Positions 54,058 to 63,999 of a DNA stretch of 64,000 nucleotides are shown here, piece by piece. How positions within the stretch are numbered: the stretch's first letter is position 1; each line of letters starts with the position of its first letter. A program made the translations under genes and the position numbers. The stretch covers positions 53,425 through 117,424 of the forward strand of contig NZ_CANLZU010000015.1 in the NCBI RefSeq assembly GCF_947495715.1, written 5' to 3'. This DNA is from an uncultured Oceanisphaera sp. (lineage in GTDB: Bacteria; Pseudomonadota; Gammaproteobacteria; Enterobacterales; Aeromonadaceae). The notes beneath the pieces were generated by a model. It was not told the origin of the DNA and did no database searches. It saw nothing but the letters and a program-made list of their open reading frames with translations.

Positions 54058-56817
54058 ATGACCGATCTGGCCCGAGAAATCATGCCGATAAACATCGAGG
54101 AAGAGCTGAAACGCTCTTACCTGGATTACGCCATGAGCGTGATCGTGGGGCGGGCGCTTCCCGATGTTCGAGATGGTTTGAAACCGGTACATCGCCGCGT
54201 GCTGTTCGCCATGAACGAGCTCGGCAACGACTGGAACAAGCCCTACAAGAAATCGGCCCGTGTGGTAGGTGATGTAATAGGTAAATATCACCCGCACGGC
54301 GACAGTGCCGTATACGACACCATAGTGCGCATGGCACAGGATTTTTCCATGCGTTATACCCTGGTCGACGGCCAGGGTAACTTCGGCTCGGTGGATGGCG
54401 ACTCCGCCGCCGCCATGCGTTATACCGAAGTTCGCATGGACAAGATTGCCCACGAACTGCTGGCCGATCTGGATAAAGAGACCGTCGACTGGGTGCCCAA
54501 TTACGACGGTACCGAGATGATACCGGCAGTGATGCCGACCAAGGTACCCAACCTGCTGGTAAACGGTTCTTCCGGTATTGCCGTGGGTATGGCCACCAAT
54601 ATTCCGCCGCACAACCTCAACGAGGTGGTGGACGGCTGTCTGGCGCTGATTGACGACGAACACATCAGCATCGATCAGCTGATCGAGCTGATTCCGGGAC
54701 CGGATTTTCCTACCGGCGGCATCATCAACGGCAAGTCCGGCATCATCGATGCGTACCGTACCGGTCGCGGCAAGATTTATGTGCGTGCCCTGGCCGAGGT
54801 GCAGACCGACGAGAAAACCGGTCGCGAAACCATTATCGTGTCCGAGCTGCCGTATCAGGTGAACAAGGCCCGGCTGATCGAGAAAATCGCCGAGCTGGTC
54901 AAGGAAAAACGCATCGAGGGCATCAGTGCCCTGCGCGATGAGTCCGACAAGGACGGCATGCGCATCGTGATTGAAGTGCGCCGGGGTGAAGTGGGCGAGG
55001 TGATTCTGAACAACCTCTATTCACAGACCCAGATGCAGAACGTGTTCGGCATCAACATGGTAGCGCTGGACAACAACCAGCCGCGCATCTTCAACCTGAA
55101 GGACATGCTGGAATGCTTTATTCAGCATCGTCGTGAAGTGGTGACCCGCCGCACCGTGTTCGAATTGCGCAAGGCGCGGGATCGGGCGCACATCCTGGAA
55201 GGTCTGGCCATCGCACTGGCCAATATCGACCCGATTATCGAGCTGATCCGCCGCTCGCCGACCCCGGCCGAAGCCAAGGCCGGCCTGGTCGGTCAGGGCT
55301 GGGAACTGGGTAATGTGGCCAGCATGCTGGAGCGGGCCGGTGACGATGCGGCACGCCCCGAGTGGCTGGAGCCCGAATTCGGCATTCGCGAAGGTGTCTA
55401 TTACCTGACCGAGCAACAGGCCCAGGCCATTCTTGAGCTGCGTCTGCACCGCCTGACCGGCCTCGAGCACGAGAAAATTCTCGAGGAATATCAGAATCTG
55501 CTCACCCTGATTGCCGAGCTGCTCTATATCCTGAACAGCCCGGAACGATTGATGGAAGTGATTCGGGAAGAGCTGGAAGCGGTCAAGGTACAGTTCGGCG
55601 ATGCCCGTCGTACCGAAATTACCGCCTCCAGCGCCGAGATCAACATCGAAGATCTGATCACTCAGGAAGACGTGGTGGTGACCCTGTCCCATCAGGGCTA
55701 CGTGAAATATCAGCCGCTGACCGATTATGAAGCCCAGCGTCGCGGTGGCCGTGGCAAGTCGGCCACCAAGATGAAGCAGGAAGACTTTGTGGAACGCCTG
55801 CTGGTGGCCAATACCCACGATACCATTCTGTGCTTCTCGACCGCCGGCAAGGTGTACTGGCTCAAGGTGTATCAGTTGCCGGAGGCCAGTCGTGCCGCCC
55901 GTGGCCGACCCATCGTCAACCTGTTGCCGCTGGATGGCGATGAGCGGATCACCGCGATTCTGCCGGTGCAGGAATATGCCGACGACAAGTATGTGTTCTT
56001 CGCCACTGCCGACGGCACCGTGAAGAAAACCAGCCTGTCGGCCTTCAGCCGGCCGCTGGCATCCGGTATTCGTGCCATCAACCTGCGCGAAGGCGACGAG
56101 TTGATTGGCGTCGATATCACCGATGGCAGCAACGAGATCATGTTGTTCTCCGATGCGGGCAAGGTGGTGCGTTTCGCCGAAGGTAGCGGCCATGCCGACG
56201 TGGAAAGCCACGACGAGCAGGGCGAGTCCGGTCCGGAAGAAGGCGAAGGGTCAGACAGCGACGCGGCCGAAAGCAAGGGCACCTTCAAGGGCGTACGGCC
56301 CATGGGGCGTACCGCCTCCGGTGTGCGCGGCATTCGCCTGGCGGGGGATGACAAGGTGGTGTCACTGATCATTCCGCGCGGTGAAGGCCCCATTCTGACC
56401 GTGACCGCCAATGGTTACGGCAAGCGTACCGCACTGGAAGAGTACCCGACCAAGAGTCGCGGCACCCTGGGCGTGGTGTCGATCAAGGTCAGCGATCGTA
56501 ACGGTCCGGTTGTCGGCGCCATTCAGGTGGACGACAGCAACGAAATCATGCTGATCACCAACGGCGGCATTCTGGTGCGCACCCGCGTGCTGGAAGTGAG
56601 CCTGATCAGCCGTAACACCGCCGGCGTGCGTTTGATCCGTACCGGAGAAGACGAGCAGGTGGTGGGTCTGCAGCGTATCGAAGAACCCGAAGACGATGAT
56701 GAGCTGATTGACGGTGAGGGCGATGCCCCGACCGGCGAACAGGCCGACGTTGAAGTCGACGGCCAATCTGACGTTGACGGGAACGACGAACTGCAGGACC
56801 CGGACAGTGAAGCGTAA
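54058..56817 (+). CDS. gyrA: DNA gyrase subunit A
   Basis: A 919-residue subunit that breaks and rejoins DNA during negative supercoiling. The catalytic Tyr122 lies in AAAMRYTE. The quinolone-resistance positions are wild type (Ser83 and Asp87 in [10 protein letters not shown]). The GyrA box QRRGGRGK lies near residue 561. The C-terminal beta-pinwheel carries an acidic insertion at about 711-745, rich in Glu, Asp and Ser, that E. coli GyrA (875 residues) lacks. The tail is also very acidic. It has its own promoter and terminator and precedes serC, as in related bacteria. Confidence 0.97.
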   Translation: MTDLAREIMPINIEEELKRSYLDYAMSVIVGRALPDVRDGLKPVHRRVLFAMNELGNDWNKPYKKSARVVGDVIGKYHPHGDSAVYDTIVRMAQDFSMRYTLVDGQGNFGSVDGDSAAAMRYTEVRMDKIAHELLADLDKETVDWVPNYDGTEMIPAVMPTKVPNLLVNGSSGIAVGMATNIPPHNLNEVVDGCLALIDDEHISIDQLIELIPGPDFPTGGIINGKSGIIDAYRTGRGKIYVRALAEVQTDEKTGRETIIVSELPYQVNKARLIEKIAELVKEKRIEGISALRDESDKDGMRIVIEVRRGEVGEVILNNLYSQTQMQNVFGINMVALDNNQPRIFNLKDMLECFIQHRREVVTRRTVFELRKARDRAHILEGLAIALANIDPIIELIRRSPTPAEAKAGLVGQGWELGNVASMLERAGDDAARPEWLEPEFGIREGVYYLTEQQAQAILELRLHRLTGLEHEKILEEYQNLLTLIAELLYILNSPERLMEVIREELEAVKVQFGDARRTEITASSAEINIEDLITQEDVVVTLSHQGYVKYQPLTDYEAQRRGGRGKSATKMKQEDFVERLLVANTHDTILCFSTAGKVYWLKVYQLPEASRAARGRPIVNLLPLDGDERITAILPVQEYADDKYVFFATADGTVKKTSLSAFSRPLASGIRAINLREGDELIGVDITDGSNEIMLFSDAGKVVRFAEGSGHADVESHDEQGESGPEEGEGSDSDAAESKGTFKGVRPMGRTASGVRGIRLAGDDKVVSLIIPRGEGPILTVTANGYGKRTALEEYPTKSRGTLGVVSIKVSDRNGPVVGAIQVDDSNEIMLITNGGILVRTRVLEVSLISRNTAGVRLIRTGEDEQVVGLQRIEEPEDDDELIDGEGDAPTGEQADVEVDGQSDVDGNDELQDPDSEA

Positions 56818-56832
56818 ATAACGTGCATTGAG

Positions 56833-56861
56833 AACAAGGGGCCCCAGTGGCCCCTTTTGTT
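56833..56861 (+). terminator. gyrA terminator
   Basis: AACAAGGGGCC and GGCCCCTTTTGTT pair around CCAGT, 16 bp after the gyrA stop. A strong intrinsic terminator, symmetric at its ends. Confidence 0.9.
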
Positions 56862-57001
56862 CAACTGTGATTCAATACACGAAATCACTTTGACTTGGCC
56901 GTCTGGACGTGTAAAAACGATAGGGTGGTGGTGATAACAACGGGTACCGGCGTGATGCGGCCGTGTTATCGATTATTCAGCGTATAGGTAACTCAGGGAA
57001 A

Positions 57002-58087
57002 ATGGAGAAGATGGTTTATAACTTCAGCGCGGGTCCGGCCATGTTGCCGGTTGAGGTCATGCAGCAGGCTCAGGCCGAGTTTCGCGATTTTAACGGTTTG
57101 GGTGTGTCGGTGATGGAGCTCAGTCATCGCGGCGCCGACTATATGGCGGTTGCGGCCCAGGCCGAGCAGGATCTGCGTGACTTGATGCAGGTGCCGGACA
57201 ATTACAAGGTGTTGTTTCTGCAGGGCGGTGGCCGTGGCCAGTTTGCCGCCGTGGCGCTGAACCTGATGGGCAAGAATGCCAAAGCCGATTACATCGTTAC
57301 CGGTCAGTGGTCGAAATCCGCCGTGGCGGAAGCGGAAAAAGTAGGCAAGGTTCGGGTGCTGGACGGCTTTGCCGCCACCGAAAACGGCCCGCGTGCCTTG
57401 GCTGACAGCTGGGATCTGGACCCGACCGCCGCCTACGTACATTACTGCCCGAATGAAACGGTGGAAGGCATCGAGTATCACTTCGTGCCCGACACCGGCA
57501 ATGTGCCGCTGATCGCGGACATGTCTTCCACCATTCTGTCTCGCCCCATCGATGTCAGCAAATTCGGCCTTATCTACGCCGGTGCCCAGAAAAACATAGG
57601 TCCGTCCGGTCTGGCGGTGGTAATCGTACGTGAAGACCTGCTCCAGCAGGCCTGCCCGCATACTCCGGCGATCATGGACTATGCAGCCATGGCCAAGGCC
57701 GACTCCATGCTGAACACGCCGCCGACCTACGGCTGGTATCTGGCCGGTCTGGTGTTCCAGTGGCTGAAGCGTCAGGGTGGCCTGGACGCCATGGGCGAGC
57801 GCAACAAGGCCAAGGCCGAGCTGCTGTACAACTATGTGGATGCCAGCGATTTCTACAGCAACAATGTAAATCTGCAGGCTCGTTCCTGGATGAATATTCC
57901 GTTCCAGCTGAAGGACGACAGCCTGAATGAGGCCTTCCTCAAGGAAGCCAAAGCCGAAGGGCTGCTGGCGCTGAAGGGCCACCGCATCGTGGGTGGCATG
58001 CGTGCCAGCCTGTATAACGCCATGCCCATCGAAGGGGTACAGGCGTTGGTGGCCTTCATGGACAAGTTCGCCAAGCAACACGGCTGA
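57002..58087 (+). CDS. serC: phosphoserine aminotransferase
   Basis: A 361-residue PLP enzyme that makes 3-phosphoserine and also acts in pyridoxal phosphate synthesis. The YNFSAGPAMLPVEVMQQAQ start, the FLQGGGRGQFAAV cofactor site near 76-88, and the PLP Lys in IYAGAQKNIGPSGL near 197 are clear. The start may be ATG 57002 or 57011; both are near the family length. It heads serC-hisC-aroA, although hisC lies 367 bp away behind a repeat block. Confidence 0.96.
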   Translation: MEKMVYNFSAGPAMLPVEVMQQAQAEFRDFNGLGVSVMELSHRGADYMAVAAQAEQDLRDLMQVPDNYKVLFLQGGGRGQFAAVALNLMGKNAKADYIVTGQWSKSAVAEAEKVGKVRVLDGFAATENGPRALADSWDLDPTAAYVHYCPNETVEGIEYHFVPDTGNVPLIADMSSTILSRPIDVSKFGLIYAGAQKNIGPSGLAVVIVREDLLQQACPHTPAIMDYAAMAKADSMLNTPPTYGWYLAGLVFQWLKRQGGLDAMGERNKAKAELLYNYVDASDFYSNNVNLQARSWMNIPFQLKDDSLNEAFLKEAKAEGLLALKGHRIVGGMRASLYNAMPIEGVQALVAFMDKFAKQHG

Positions 58088-58454
58088 ACCAATAGCAGTA
58101 GGTTGGTGATGAGCGAAGCGAATCCCAATATTACTTACCACTGTGAGTCCGCAATGCGAAGCAGCAGTGCGGTTACGCTCCGCCGACACGCTTCAAGCCT
58201 ATCCATGGGACGCTCAGCAAATGCCATCCATGGCATTTGACGGTCGGCTACGGCAATCCCCACTACTGCTTCGTGAAGCTTCGGCGCTGCCTGTTTGCCG
58301 TAGATTGGGCTGAGCGAAGCGAATCCCAAAACCTGGAAATCGGCAGGTTAGAGAAAACAGCGCTGGATGAAATGGCGGCATCAATTTGTAGCCGCCACTT
58401 CAGTTGGCGGGCCTTGCGGAGCAAGGAATTAAAAAACACATACAAGGAGTCACT
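58088..58454. repeat. composite repeat block between serC and hisC
   Basis: This 367-bp block has no gene. An 18-bp direct repeat, tgagcgaagcgaatccca, occurs at 58110-58127 and 58311-58328. Repeat copy D (inverted) lies between them. At 58388-58409 there is a segment identical to the inverse of 7610-7631. Such a block between serC and hisC is probably a later insertion into a formerly compact operon. Confidence 0.65.
58177..58247 (-). repeat. dispersed structured repeat, copy D
   Basis: This fourth copy lies in inverted orientation. On the minus strand it reads GCCGACCG, then AAATGCC-ATGGAT-GGCATTT (plus positions 58219-58238), then ctGAGC, a second hairpin around CATGGAT, and GTCGGCGGAGCG. 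The outermost GGACAAAGGG / CCCTTTGTCC ends found in copies A to C are missing, so this copy is shorter or a subtype. The inner stem is again fully paired but different in sequence. Confidence 0.75.
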
Positions 58455-59555
58455 GTGAGTATTGATTATCTGGCCCTGGCCAATGCCGGGGTAGAGAAGT
58501 TACACCCTTATCAGCCGGGCAAGCCGGTGGAAGAGCTGGAGCGCGAGCTCGGCATCAGCAACAGCGTCAAGCTGGCATCCAACGAGAACCCCATGGGACT
58601 GGGCGCCAAGGCCAAAGCCGCCATCGAGCGGGCGTTGCCGGAGCTGGCGCGTTACCCGGATGCCAACGGCTTTGCCCTGAAGTCGGCGCTGGCCGACAAG
58701 CTGGGGGTCAATACCGACCAGCTGATCCTGGGTAACGGCTCCAACGAGCTGATCGACCTGATTTACCACACCTTCGTCTCGTCCGGTCAGCAGGTGGTGT
58801 TTTCCCAGTACACCTTTATCGTGTATGCCATGGCCACTCAGGCTCATGGCGCCGACGCTGTGGTGGTGCCGGCCAAAGACTTCGGTCATGATCTGGATGC
58901 CATGGCCGCAGCCATTACCGAACAGACCAAGCTGGTGTGCATCACCAACCCCAATAACCCGACCGGTACCTTTTTGACCAGGACCGAACTGGCCGCCTTT
59001 TTGGCTCGGGTGCCCAAGCAAGTGCTGGTGGTACTGGACGAGGCCTATACCGAATATGTGGCCGAGGACGAGCGGCATCCGTCCATCGACTGGCTGGCAC
59101 AATACCCCAACCTTATCGTGTCGCGTACCTTCTCCAAGGCCTATGGTCTGGCGGGTCTGCGGGTCGGTTACATGGTGGCGCATCCCGAGCTTATCGGTGT
59201 ACTGAATCGCGTGCGTGAACCCTTCAACTGCAACAGTCTGGCCCTGGCGGCGGCAGAAGCGGCGTTGGGCGATGATGTCTATCTGTCCGAGGCGGTCGAA
59301 TTGAACCGGCGCGAGATGGCCCGTTACCAAGCCTTCTTCGAGAAGCGTGGTCTGCGCTATGTGCCGTCTCGCGCCAACTTCATTACCCTGGATCTGCAAC
59401 GTGATGCGGCCCCGGTATATGAAGCGCTGTTGCGTGAGGGGGTCATCGTCCGCCCCATTGCCGGTTATGGTCTGCCGACTTGCCTGCGCATCAGCATCGG
59501 GCTGGAGCAGGAAAACCAGCGTTGCATGGACGCACTGGCCAAGGTGCTGGGTTGA
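58455..59555 (+). CDS. hisC: histidinol-phosphate aminotransferase
   Basis: A 366-residue PLP enzyme of histidine synthesis, possibly also aromatic amino-acid transamination given its place next to aroA. NPNNPTGTF lies near 169-177, and the PLP Lys in SRTFSKAYGLAGLRVGY near 223. The start is a GTG at 58455 with AAGGAG six bases upstream; the frame is open earlier but enters the repeat block. A serC-hisC-aroA order without other his genes suggests a HisC2/AroJ-like role; the sequence alone does not separate these. Confidence 0.92.
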   Translation: MSIDYLALANAGVEKLHPYQPGKPVEELERELGISNSVKLASNENPMGLGAKAKAAIERALPELARYPDANGFALKSALADKLGVNTDQLILGNGSNELIDLIYHTFVSSGQQVVFSQYTFIVYAMATQAHGADAVVVPAKDFGHDLDAMAAAITEQTKLVCITNPNNPTGTFLTRTELAAFLARVPKQVLVVLDEAYTEYVAEDERHPSIDWLAQYPNLIVSRTFSKAYGLAGLRVGYMVAHPELIGVLNRVREPFNCNSLALAAAEAALGDDVYLSEAVELNRREMARYQAFFEKRGLRYVPSRANFITLDLQRDAAPVYEALLREGVIVRPIAGYGLPTCLRISIGLEQENQRCMDALAKVLG

Positions 59556-59560
59556 GAACA

Positions 59561-59584
59561 GGCCGGCGCAAGCCGGCCTTTTGT
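59561..59584 (+). terminator. hairpin after hisC
   Basis: GGCCGGC and GCCGGCC pair around GCAA and are followed by TTTTG. It lies 5 bp after hisC and about 80 bp before aroA, so aroA may have its own promoter or rely on readthrough. Confidence 0.8.
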
Positions 59585-59662
59585 TTACTTGCCCTGATGC
59601 ATCAGCCCTGTTAACGTCTAGACAGCCTCTGTTTTTGTTTATCCCGTATCTCCAGGAATCAT

Positions 59663-60949
59663 ATGGAAAGCCTTAAATTATCTCCTATTGCCCGGGTGGA
59701 GGGCAGCGTGAATCTGCCCGGCTCCAAGTCCGTATCCAATCGGGCGCTGCTGCTGGCCGCTCAGGCTCAGGGCACGACCCGCCTGACCAACTTGCTCGAC
59801 AGTGACGATATTCGTTACATGCTGGATGCGCTCAAGACGCTGGGCGTGCAGTATGAGCTGTCGGAAGACAAAACCGAGTGTGTGGTACACGGCCTGGGTC
59901 GCGCCTTCAGTGCCGGTGAGCCGGTGTCATTGTTTCTGGGTAATGCCGGCACCGCCATGCGACCGCTGTGCGCCGCGCTCTGTCTTGGCACCGGTGAATT
60001 TACCCTCACCGGCGAGCCACGCATGTGGGAACGGCCCATCGGCCATCTGGTCGAAGCCCTGCGAGAAGCCGGCGCCGATATCAGCTATCTCAAGAATGAC
60101 GGCTATCCGCCGGTGTTTATCAACGGCAAGGGAATGTGGGGCGGCGACGTTCATATCGACGGCTCGGTATCCAGTCAATTTCTGACCGCGTTTTTGATGG
60201 CGGCACCCATGGCATCCGGGGATACCCGTATCCATATCAAGGGTGAGCTGGTGTCAAAGCCGTACATCGATATTACCCTGCATATCATGCGCCAGTTCGG
60301 TGTGGAGCTGGAGCACGACAATTACCAGACGTTTTACATCAAGGGCAATCAGACCTATATCGCGCCGGGTGACTTTCTGGTGGAAGGGGATGCGTCATCC
60401 GCCTCCTACTTTCTGGCCGCCGGTGCCATCAAGGGCAAGGTGCGGGTAACCGGTATTGGTCGCGACAGCATTCAGGGCGATATTCGTTTTGCCGATGTAC
60501 TGGAAGCCATGGGTGCCAAAATCACCTGGGGTGATGACTTTATCGAAGCCGAGCATGTGGCGCCGTTGCAGGCGGTGGACATGGACATGAACCATATTCC
60601 CGATGCGGCCATGACCATCGCCACCACGGCATTGTTTGCCGAAGGCACCACCCGCATTCGCAATATCTATAACTGGCGGGTGAAGGAAACCGACCGGCTG
60701 TATGCCATGGCCACCGAGTTGGCCAAGCTGGGTGTCGAGGTGGAAGAGGGTGAAGACTACCTGGTGATCATTCCGACAGCCAAGCTGCAGGAAGCGGAGA
60801 TTGCCACCTACAACGATCATCGTATTGCCATGTGTTTCTCGCTGGTAGCCCTGAGTGATACCCCGGTGGTGATCCTGGATCCCAAGTGTACCTCCAAGAC
60901 TTTTCCCGATTACTTCGACAAGCTGGCCAGTATCAGCCTGAGCGACTAA
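59663..60949 (+). CDS. aroA: 3-phosphoshikimate 1-carboxyvinyltransferase (EPSP synthase)
   Basis: A 428-residue enzyme of the shikimate pathway. The phosphate-binding [18 protein letters not shown] (about 19-36) and the glyphosate-region [16 protein letters not shown] (about 91-106, with Gly96 and Pro101-type residues as in sensitive class I enzymes) are present, as is [13 protein letters not shown] near 385. Length matches E. coli AroA (427). Confidence 0.97.
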   Translation: MESLKLSPIARVEGSVNLPGSKSVSNRALLLAAQAQGTTRLTNLLDSDDIRYMLDALKTLGVQYELSEDKTECVVHGLGRAFSAGEPVSLFLGNAGTAMRPLCAALCLGTGEFTLTGEPRMWERPIGHLVEALREAGADISYLKNDGYPPVFINGKGMWGGDVHIDGSVSSQFLTAFLMAAPMASGDTRIHIKGELVSKPYIDITLHIMRQFGVELEHDNYQTFYIKGNQTYIAPGDFLVEGDASSASYFLAAGAIKGKVRVTGIGRDSIQGDIRFADVLEAMGAKITWGDDFIEAEHVAPLQAVDMDMNHIPDAAMTIATTALFAEGTTRIRNIYNWRVKETDRLYAMATELAKLGVEVEEGEDYLVIIPTAKLQEAEIATYNDHRIAMCFSLVALSDTPVVILDPKCTSKTFPDYFDKLASISLSD

Positions 60950-60955
60950 CATCAG

Positions 60956-60984
60956 AAAGGCCCGCCGAGTGCGGGCCTTTTATT
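60956..60984. terminator. bidirectional terminator between aroA and merR-type gene
   Basis: AAAGGCCCGC and GCGGGCCTTT pair around CGAGT and continue TTATTTTT on the plus strand. It separates the convergent aroA and MerR-family genes. Confidence 0.9.
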
Positions 60985-60986
60985 TT

Positions 60987-61379
60987 TCAGTGATGCTTCA
61001 TGTTTTCCAGGGTTTCCCGAGCCTTGATGTCGGCGGCGTCCAGCTCGGCGAGCACCCTTTCTATGTCTTCCTGCTGCTGGCGCAGGCTGGCACGTTTTTC
61101 GGCGATCATGGCCACCATGGAATGAAGCTGGGGGCGAGAACGGTGATCGGCATCATAGAGTTCAAACAGTTCCCGCATCTCGGCCAGGCTGAAACCCAGT
61201 CGTTTACCACGAATGGTCAGTGCCAGTCTGAACCGGTCTTTATGGCTGTAGATACGGGTGTTGCCTCTGCGCCTGGGTGTCAGCAGTCCCAGCTCTTCAT
61301 AATGGCGCAGGGTACGGGGAGTGATGTCGAACTCATCGGCCAATTCAGAAATACTGTAGGTCACTTCCTTATTGGGCAT
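60987..61379 (-). CDS. MerR-family regulator, LiuR-like
   Basis: A 130-residue transcription factor. The winged helix-turn-helix is YSISELADEFDITPRTLRHYEELGLLTPRRRGNTRIYSHKDRFRLALTIRGKRLGFSLAEMRELFELYD (about 7-75), followed by a dimerising coiled coil (about 85-125). No Cys residues are present, so metal sensing is unlikely. The pattern resembles LiuR, the regulator of leucine and branched-chain acid breakdown, but no liu genes are in the window. The start follows AAGGAGTCG. It is convergent with aroA. Confidence 0.82.
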   Translation of the reverse strand: MPNKEVTYSISELADEFDITPRTLRHYEELGLLTPRRRGNTRIYSHKDRFRLALTIRGKRLGFSLAEMRELFELYDADHRSRPQLHSMVAMIAEKRASLRQQQEDIERVLAELDAADIKARETLENMKHH

Positions 61380-61492
61380 GACGACGACTCCTTGCTTTAC
61401 AATGAACGGGATACAACAGAGAAGCAGACCTTACACGCATATGCGGGGGCTGTGAAGCCTGACTTTTGACTGATGGTGGAGATTACGCCAAG

Positions 61493-62017
61493 ATGGTTTT
61501 TTGGGGTAACAGTGGAGGCGATGTGTTTATTTTCAAGGTGCAGGATCTAGAGGGCGGTCAGGCTGAAATTCGTATTCAGGCGCTTGACTGGAGTGAGCAG
61601 GGAGCCGTCGATTTTAGCTGCAACAGCGATCAACTGGCGGTGTTGCTGTTGTCGGGCTGTCGCTCCGGCAAGGGCTTTTTCGAGCTGTTGGCGGGAACCA
61701 AGCCGATGTATGTAGAGCAGTGGCTGGAATACCTGCAAGAAGAAGGGAGCCTTAGCCAGGTGGAGCTGAGCATTCACAGCCCGCTCGAACCCGGCTATGC
61801 CGAACTGTGCGGGCTGGACTCGGAACAGGTAAAAACGCTGCTGGATCTGGTTTATCAGGTGGGGGGGTTCAATCGCCTGCAGATCATGCGCTATCTTAAA
61901 CATCGACACAGCCCGGCGACCATGTCGACACGCTACAACCCGGACGAGCTCAAGCGTTACCGTCACCTGGGAGAGCTTATCAACCAACTGATCCGCTTTA
62001 AATCGCCAGCCCCTTGA
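61493..62017 (+). CDS. hypothetical protein
   Basis: A 174-residue frame from ATG 61493; the frame is open to a TTG at 61466, and neither start has a well-spaced ribosome site. The product is soluble with two halves. The N-terminal half is rich in beta strands (VFIFKVQDLEGGQAEIRIQALDW). The C-terminal half looks helical (SEQVKTLLDLVYQVGGFNRLQIMRYLKHRHSP...YNPDELKRYRHLGELINQLIRFK). I do not recognise a family. Its last 20 bases overlap the 3' end of the convergent CsrD-like gene, so the two messages are antisense at their ends. Confidence 0.55.
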   Translation: MVFWGNSGGDVFIFKVQDLEGGQAEIRIQALDWSEQGAVDFSCNSDQLAVLLLSGCRSGKGFFELLAGTKPMYVEQWLEYLQEEGSLSQVELSIHSPLEPGYAELCGLDSEQVKTLLDLVYQVGGFNRLQIMRYLKHRHSPATMSTRYNPDELKRYRHLGELINQLIRFKSPAP

Positions 62018-63821
62018 AGGTGTCGAAGTCTCCGGGTCTCGCCACCAGATAGCCCTGGATACCATCGATATGCATGGACTCCAGCAACTGTTTCTGCTCA
62101 CCGGTTTCTACGCCTTCGGCAATCACATGGCAGCCCATGCGCTGTGACAGATCGACGATCATGCGCACAAATTGCTGGCTGGTGCTGTCTGCTTCCAGTT
62201 GCCTTACCAGCTGACCGTCCAGCTTGATATAGTCGGGCTTTATCTCTCGCAACAGTTGAAAAGAGCCGTAACCCTGGCCGAAGCGGCTGACCGCCGAGCG
62301 GGCACCACAACGACGAATCATGTCCAGCAGTCGCTTGCCGGTTACTCGCTGGTGTTGCAGTACCTGTTCATCCAGTTCAAACACCAGGCTGGCGCTCATT
62401 TCCTTGTCGCGCAGCAATACCCGTTCCAGCCAGATTAAAAAAGAATTCTGCTGCAGGCTGGCGGGCGTCAGGTTGATGGCCCAGCGCTGCCTGGGCAGTG
62501 CCTTGTGCTCTATCTGTTGCAGAATCATGTCGATGATCTTCTGTTCGAACAGCATCGACATGTTCAACCGCTGCAGCATGGCAAACACGGTGGTGGCCGG
62601 GTAGGTGCCCCCCTGATCATTAGGAAAACGGGTGAAAATTTCGTTATAGCCGGGCATGGCCTGTTTGCGAATTTGGGCGGGTTGTACCTGCAACAGAATC
62701 TTGTCTTCGTTGAGCATGTTCTGCAGCAGCTGACGCCATTCGCTTTCTCCCATTTCTTCATCACTGTTGTGTTTGAGTACCACACTCCAGCTATTGGGCT
62801 CTCGACCCTGAGACTGGGCCAGTGCCAGATCGGCTCTGATCAATACCTGCTCCGAGGGTTGCCCCGGCAGCAGTTGAGTGAAGCCGAGATAGGCGGCACA
62901 ATCCAGTTCGTGTACATGCTGATAATGATACAGTTCCTGGTTCAATAGTGTGCCGAGGCGTTCCGCCAGCGGTTCGCATTGCCCTTTGGCCAACACCGCA
63001 ATATCGGTACCACTGATACGATAGCCCCTGGCGCCCAGCTCGGGCAGAATGGCTTTACGCACCAGTTTGACGATGTCCCGCAGATACTGATCACCCGCCT
63101 GAAATCCGCGTTGAACATTAATACTCTGCAAGGCGCTGGCACGCACTATCATCAGGGTCGCGGTAGCCAGCTTGTTTTCATCGTTAAGCATCAAATCGAG
63201 ATCACGACGAAAGGCAAAGCGGTTGCCAAGATTGGTCAGGCTGTCCTGATAGCTTTGCTGTTGTGCCACACCCAGTTGCTGTTGCAGATCTTCCAGCTGG
63301 TGACGGTAACTCTGGTGCAGGCTGATGATTCCCTGTTCGACCGGGTCGTTACCACCGAGATGGCCCAGGTCGGGATCGAGCAGCAGAGACGTGAAATAGT
63401 GCTTTCTGGTTTCCTCATCTTTACGTCTGCGTCGGTGCAGAGCGGCAAAAATAAGCAGGTTGACCAGCGTCAGGGGGATGGACAGCTGTAGCCACTGGGT
63501 GGTGGCCGGCCTGGTATCGAGTCGATAAAACACCCGGGTATCGCCGACGATTTCCTGATGAGGGGTTGATATCTGCCCAAACCACCATGCAGAGTGACTG
63601 GCCGGTAGCGGTTGCTCTATGGACAACTCGGCGAGGCCGGGTAGCAGGGAAGCCGATAGCTCCGTGGTGGTAACCTGTGTCAGGCGATCATGAGTCTGTT
63701 GTTCTTGAAGCTGAAGAGCATGGTAGCTGGCCCACCAGGGCAGCAAAATACTCAGCAAGATAATAATAGAGCCTGACAGTAGCAGAGCCTGACCAAAGGG
63801 ACGAGTTTCCCGCATAGTCAT
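61998..63821 (-). CDS. csrD: CsrD-like membrane protein with degenerate GGDEF and EAL domains
   Basis: A 607-residue inner-membrane protein. Spans lie at about 10-30 and 112-130 with a periplasmic part between, then a coiled coil (about 165-190). The GGDEF domain has SGTDI (270-274) where the active motif should be. The EAL domain has Asn393-Glu-Ile in place of Glu-Ala-Leu. Both enzymatic activities are therefore probably lost. This double degeneration and the length resemble CsrD of E. coli (646 residues), which promotes turnover of the CsrB/CsrC RNAs by RNase E. No csr RNA or mshH-type pilus genes are nearby. The symbol is tentative. Confidence 0.72.
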   Translation of the reverse strand: MTMRETRPFGQALLLSGSIIILLSILLPWWASYHALQLQEQQTHDRLTQVTTTELSASLLPGLAELSIEQPLPASHSAWWFGQISTPHQEIVGDTRVFYRLDTRPATTQWLQLSIPLTLVNLLIFAALHRRRRKDEETRKHYFTSLLLDPDLGHLGGNDPVEQGIISLHQSYRHQLEDLQQQLGVAQQQSYQDSLTNLGNRFAFRRDLDLMLNDENKLATATLMIVRASALQSINVQRGFQAGDQYLRDIVKLVRKAILPELGARGYRISGTDIAVLAKGQCEPLAERLGTLLNQELYHYQHVHELDCAAYLGFTQLLPGQPSEQVLIRADLALAQSQGREPNSWSVVLKHNSDEEMGESEWRQLLQNMLNEDKILLQVQPAQIRKQAMPGYNEIFTRFPNDQGGTYPATTVFAMLQRLNMSMLFEQKIIDMILQQIEHKALPRQRWAINLTPASLQQNSFLIWLERVLLRDKEMSASLVFELDEQVLQHQRVTGKRLLDMIRRCGARSAVSRFGQGYGSFQLLREIKPDYIKLDGQLVRQLEADSTSQQFVRMIVDLSQRMGCHVIAEGVETGEQKQLLESMHIDGIQGYLVARPGDFDTFKGLAI

Positions 63822-63923
63822 TATCCTTATGAAAACGGGGCATCAGGGTAGATAGGGAACAGCTTGAAGAGCAATTGCTCAGGGGAGTATCATGAGCGAG
63901 CAGCATTGAAATGACAAGGAAAA

Positions 63924-63999
63924 TGGCTCCCCCTGCTGGACTCGAACCAGCGACATACGGATTAACAGTCCGGCGTTCTACCAACTGAACTAAGGGGGA
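63924..63999 (-). tRNA. tRNA-Asn (GTT)
   Basis: A 76-nt tRNA including an encoded CCA. On the minus strand the acceptor stem TCCCCCT pairs with AGGGGGA, followed by the discriminator G and CCA. The anticodon GTT lies in the loop of GGACTGTTAATCC, the D-loop has AGTTGGTAGA, and the T-arm is CTGGTTCGAGTCCAG. It lies 102 bp upstream of the CsrD-like gene on the same strand, at the window edge. Confidence 0.97.
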
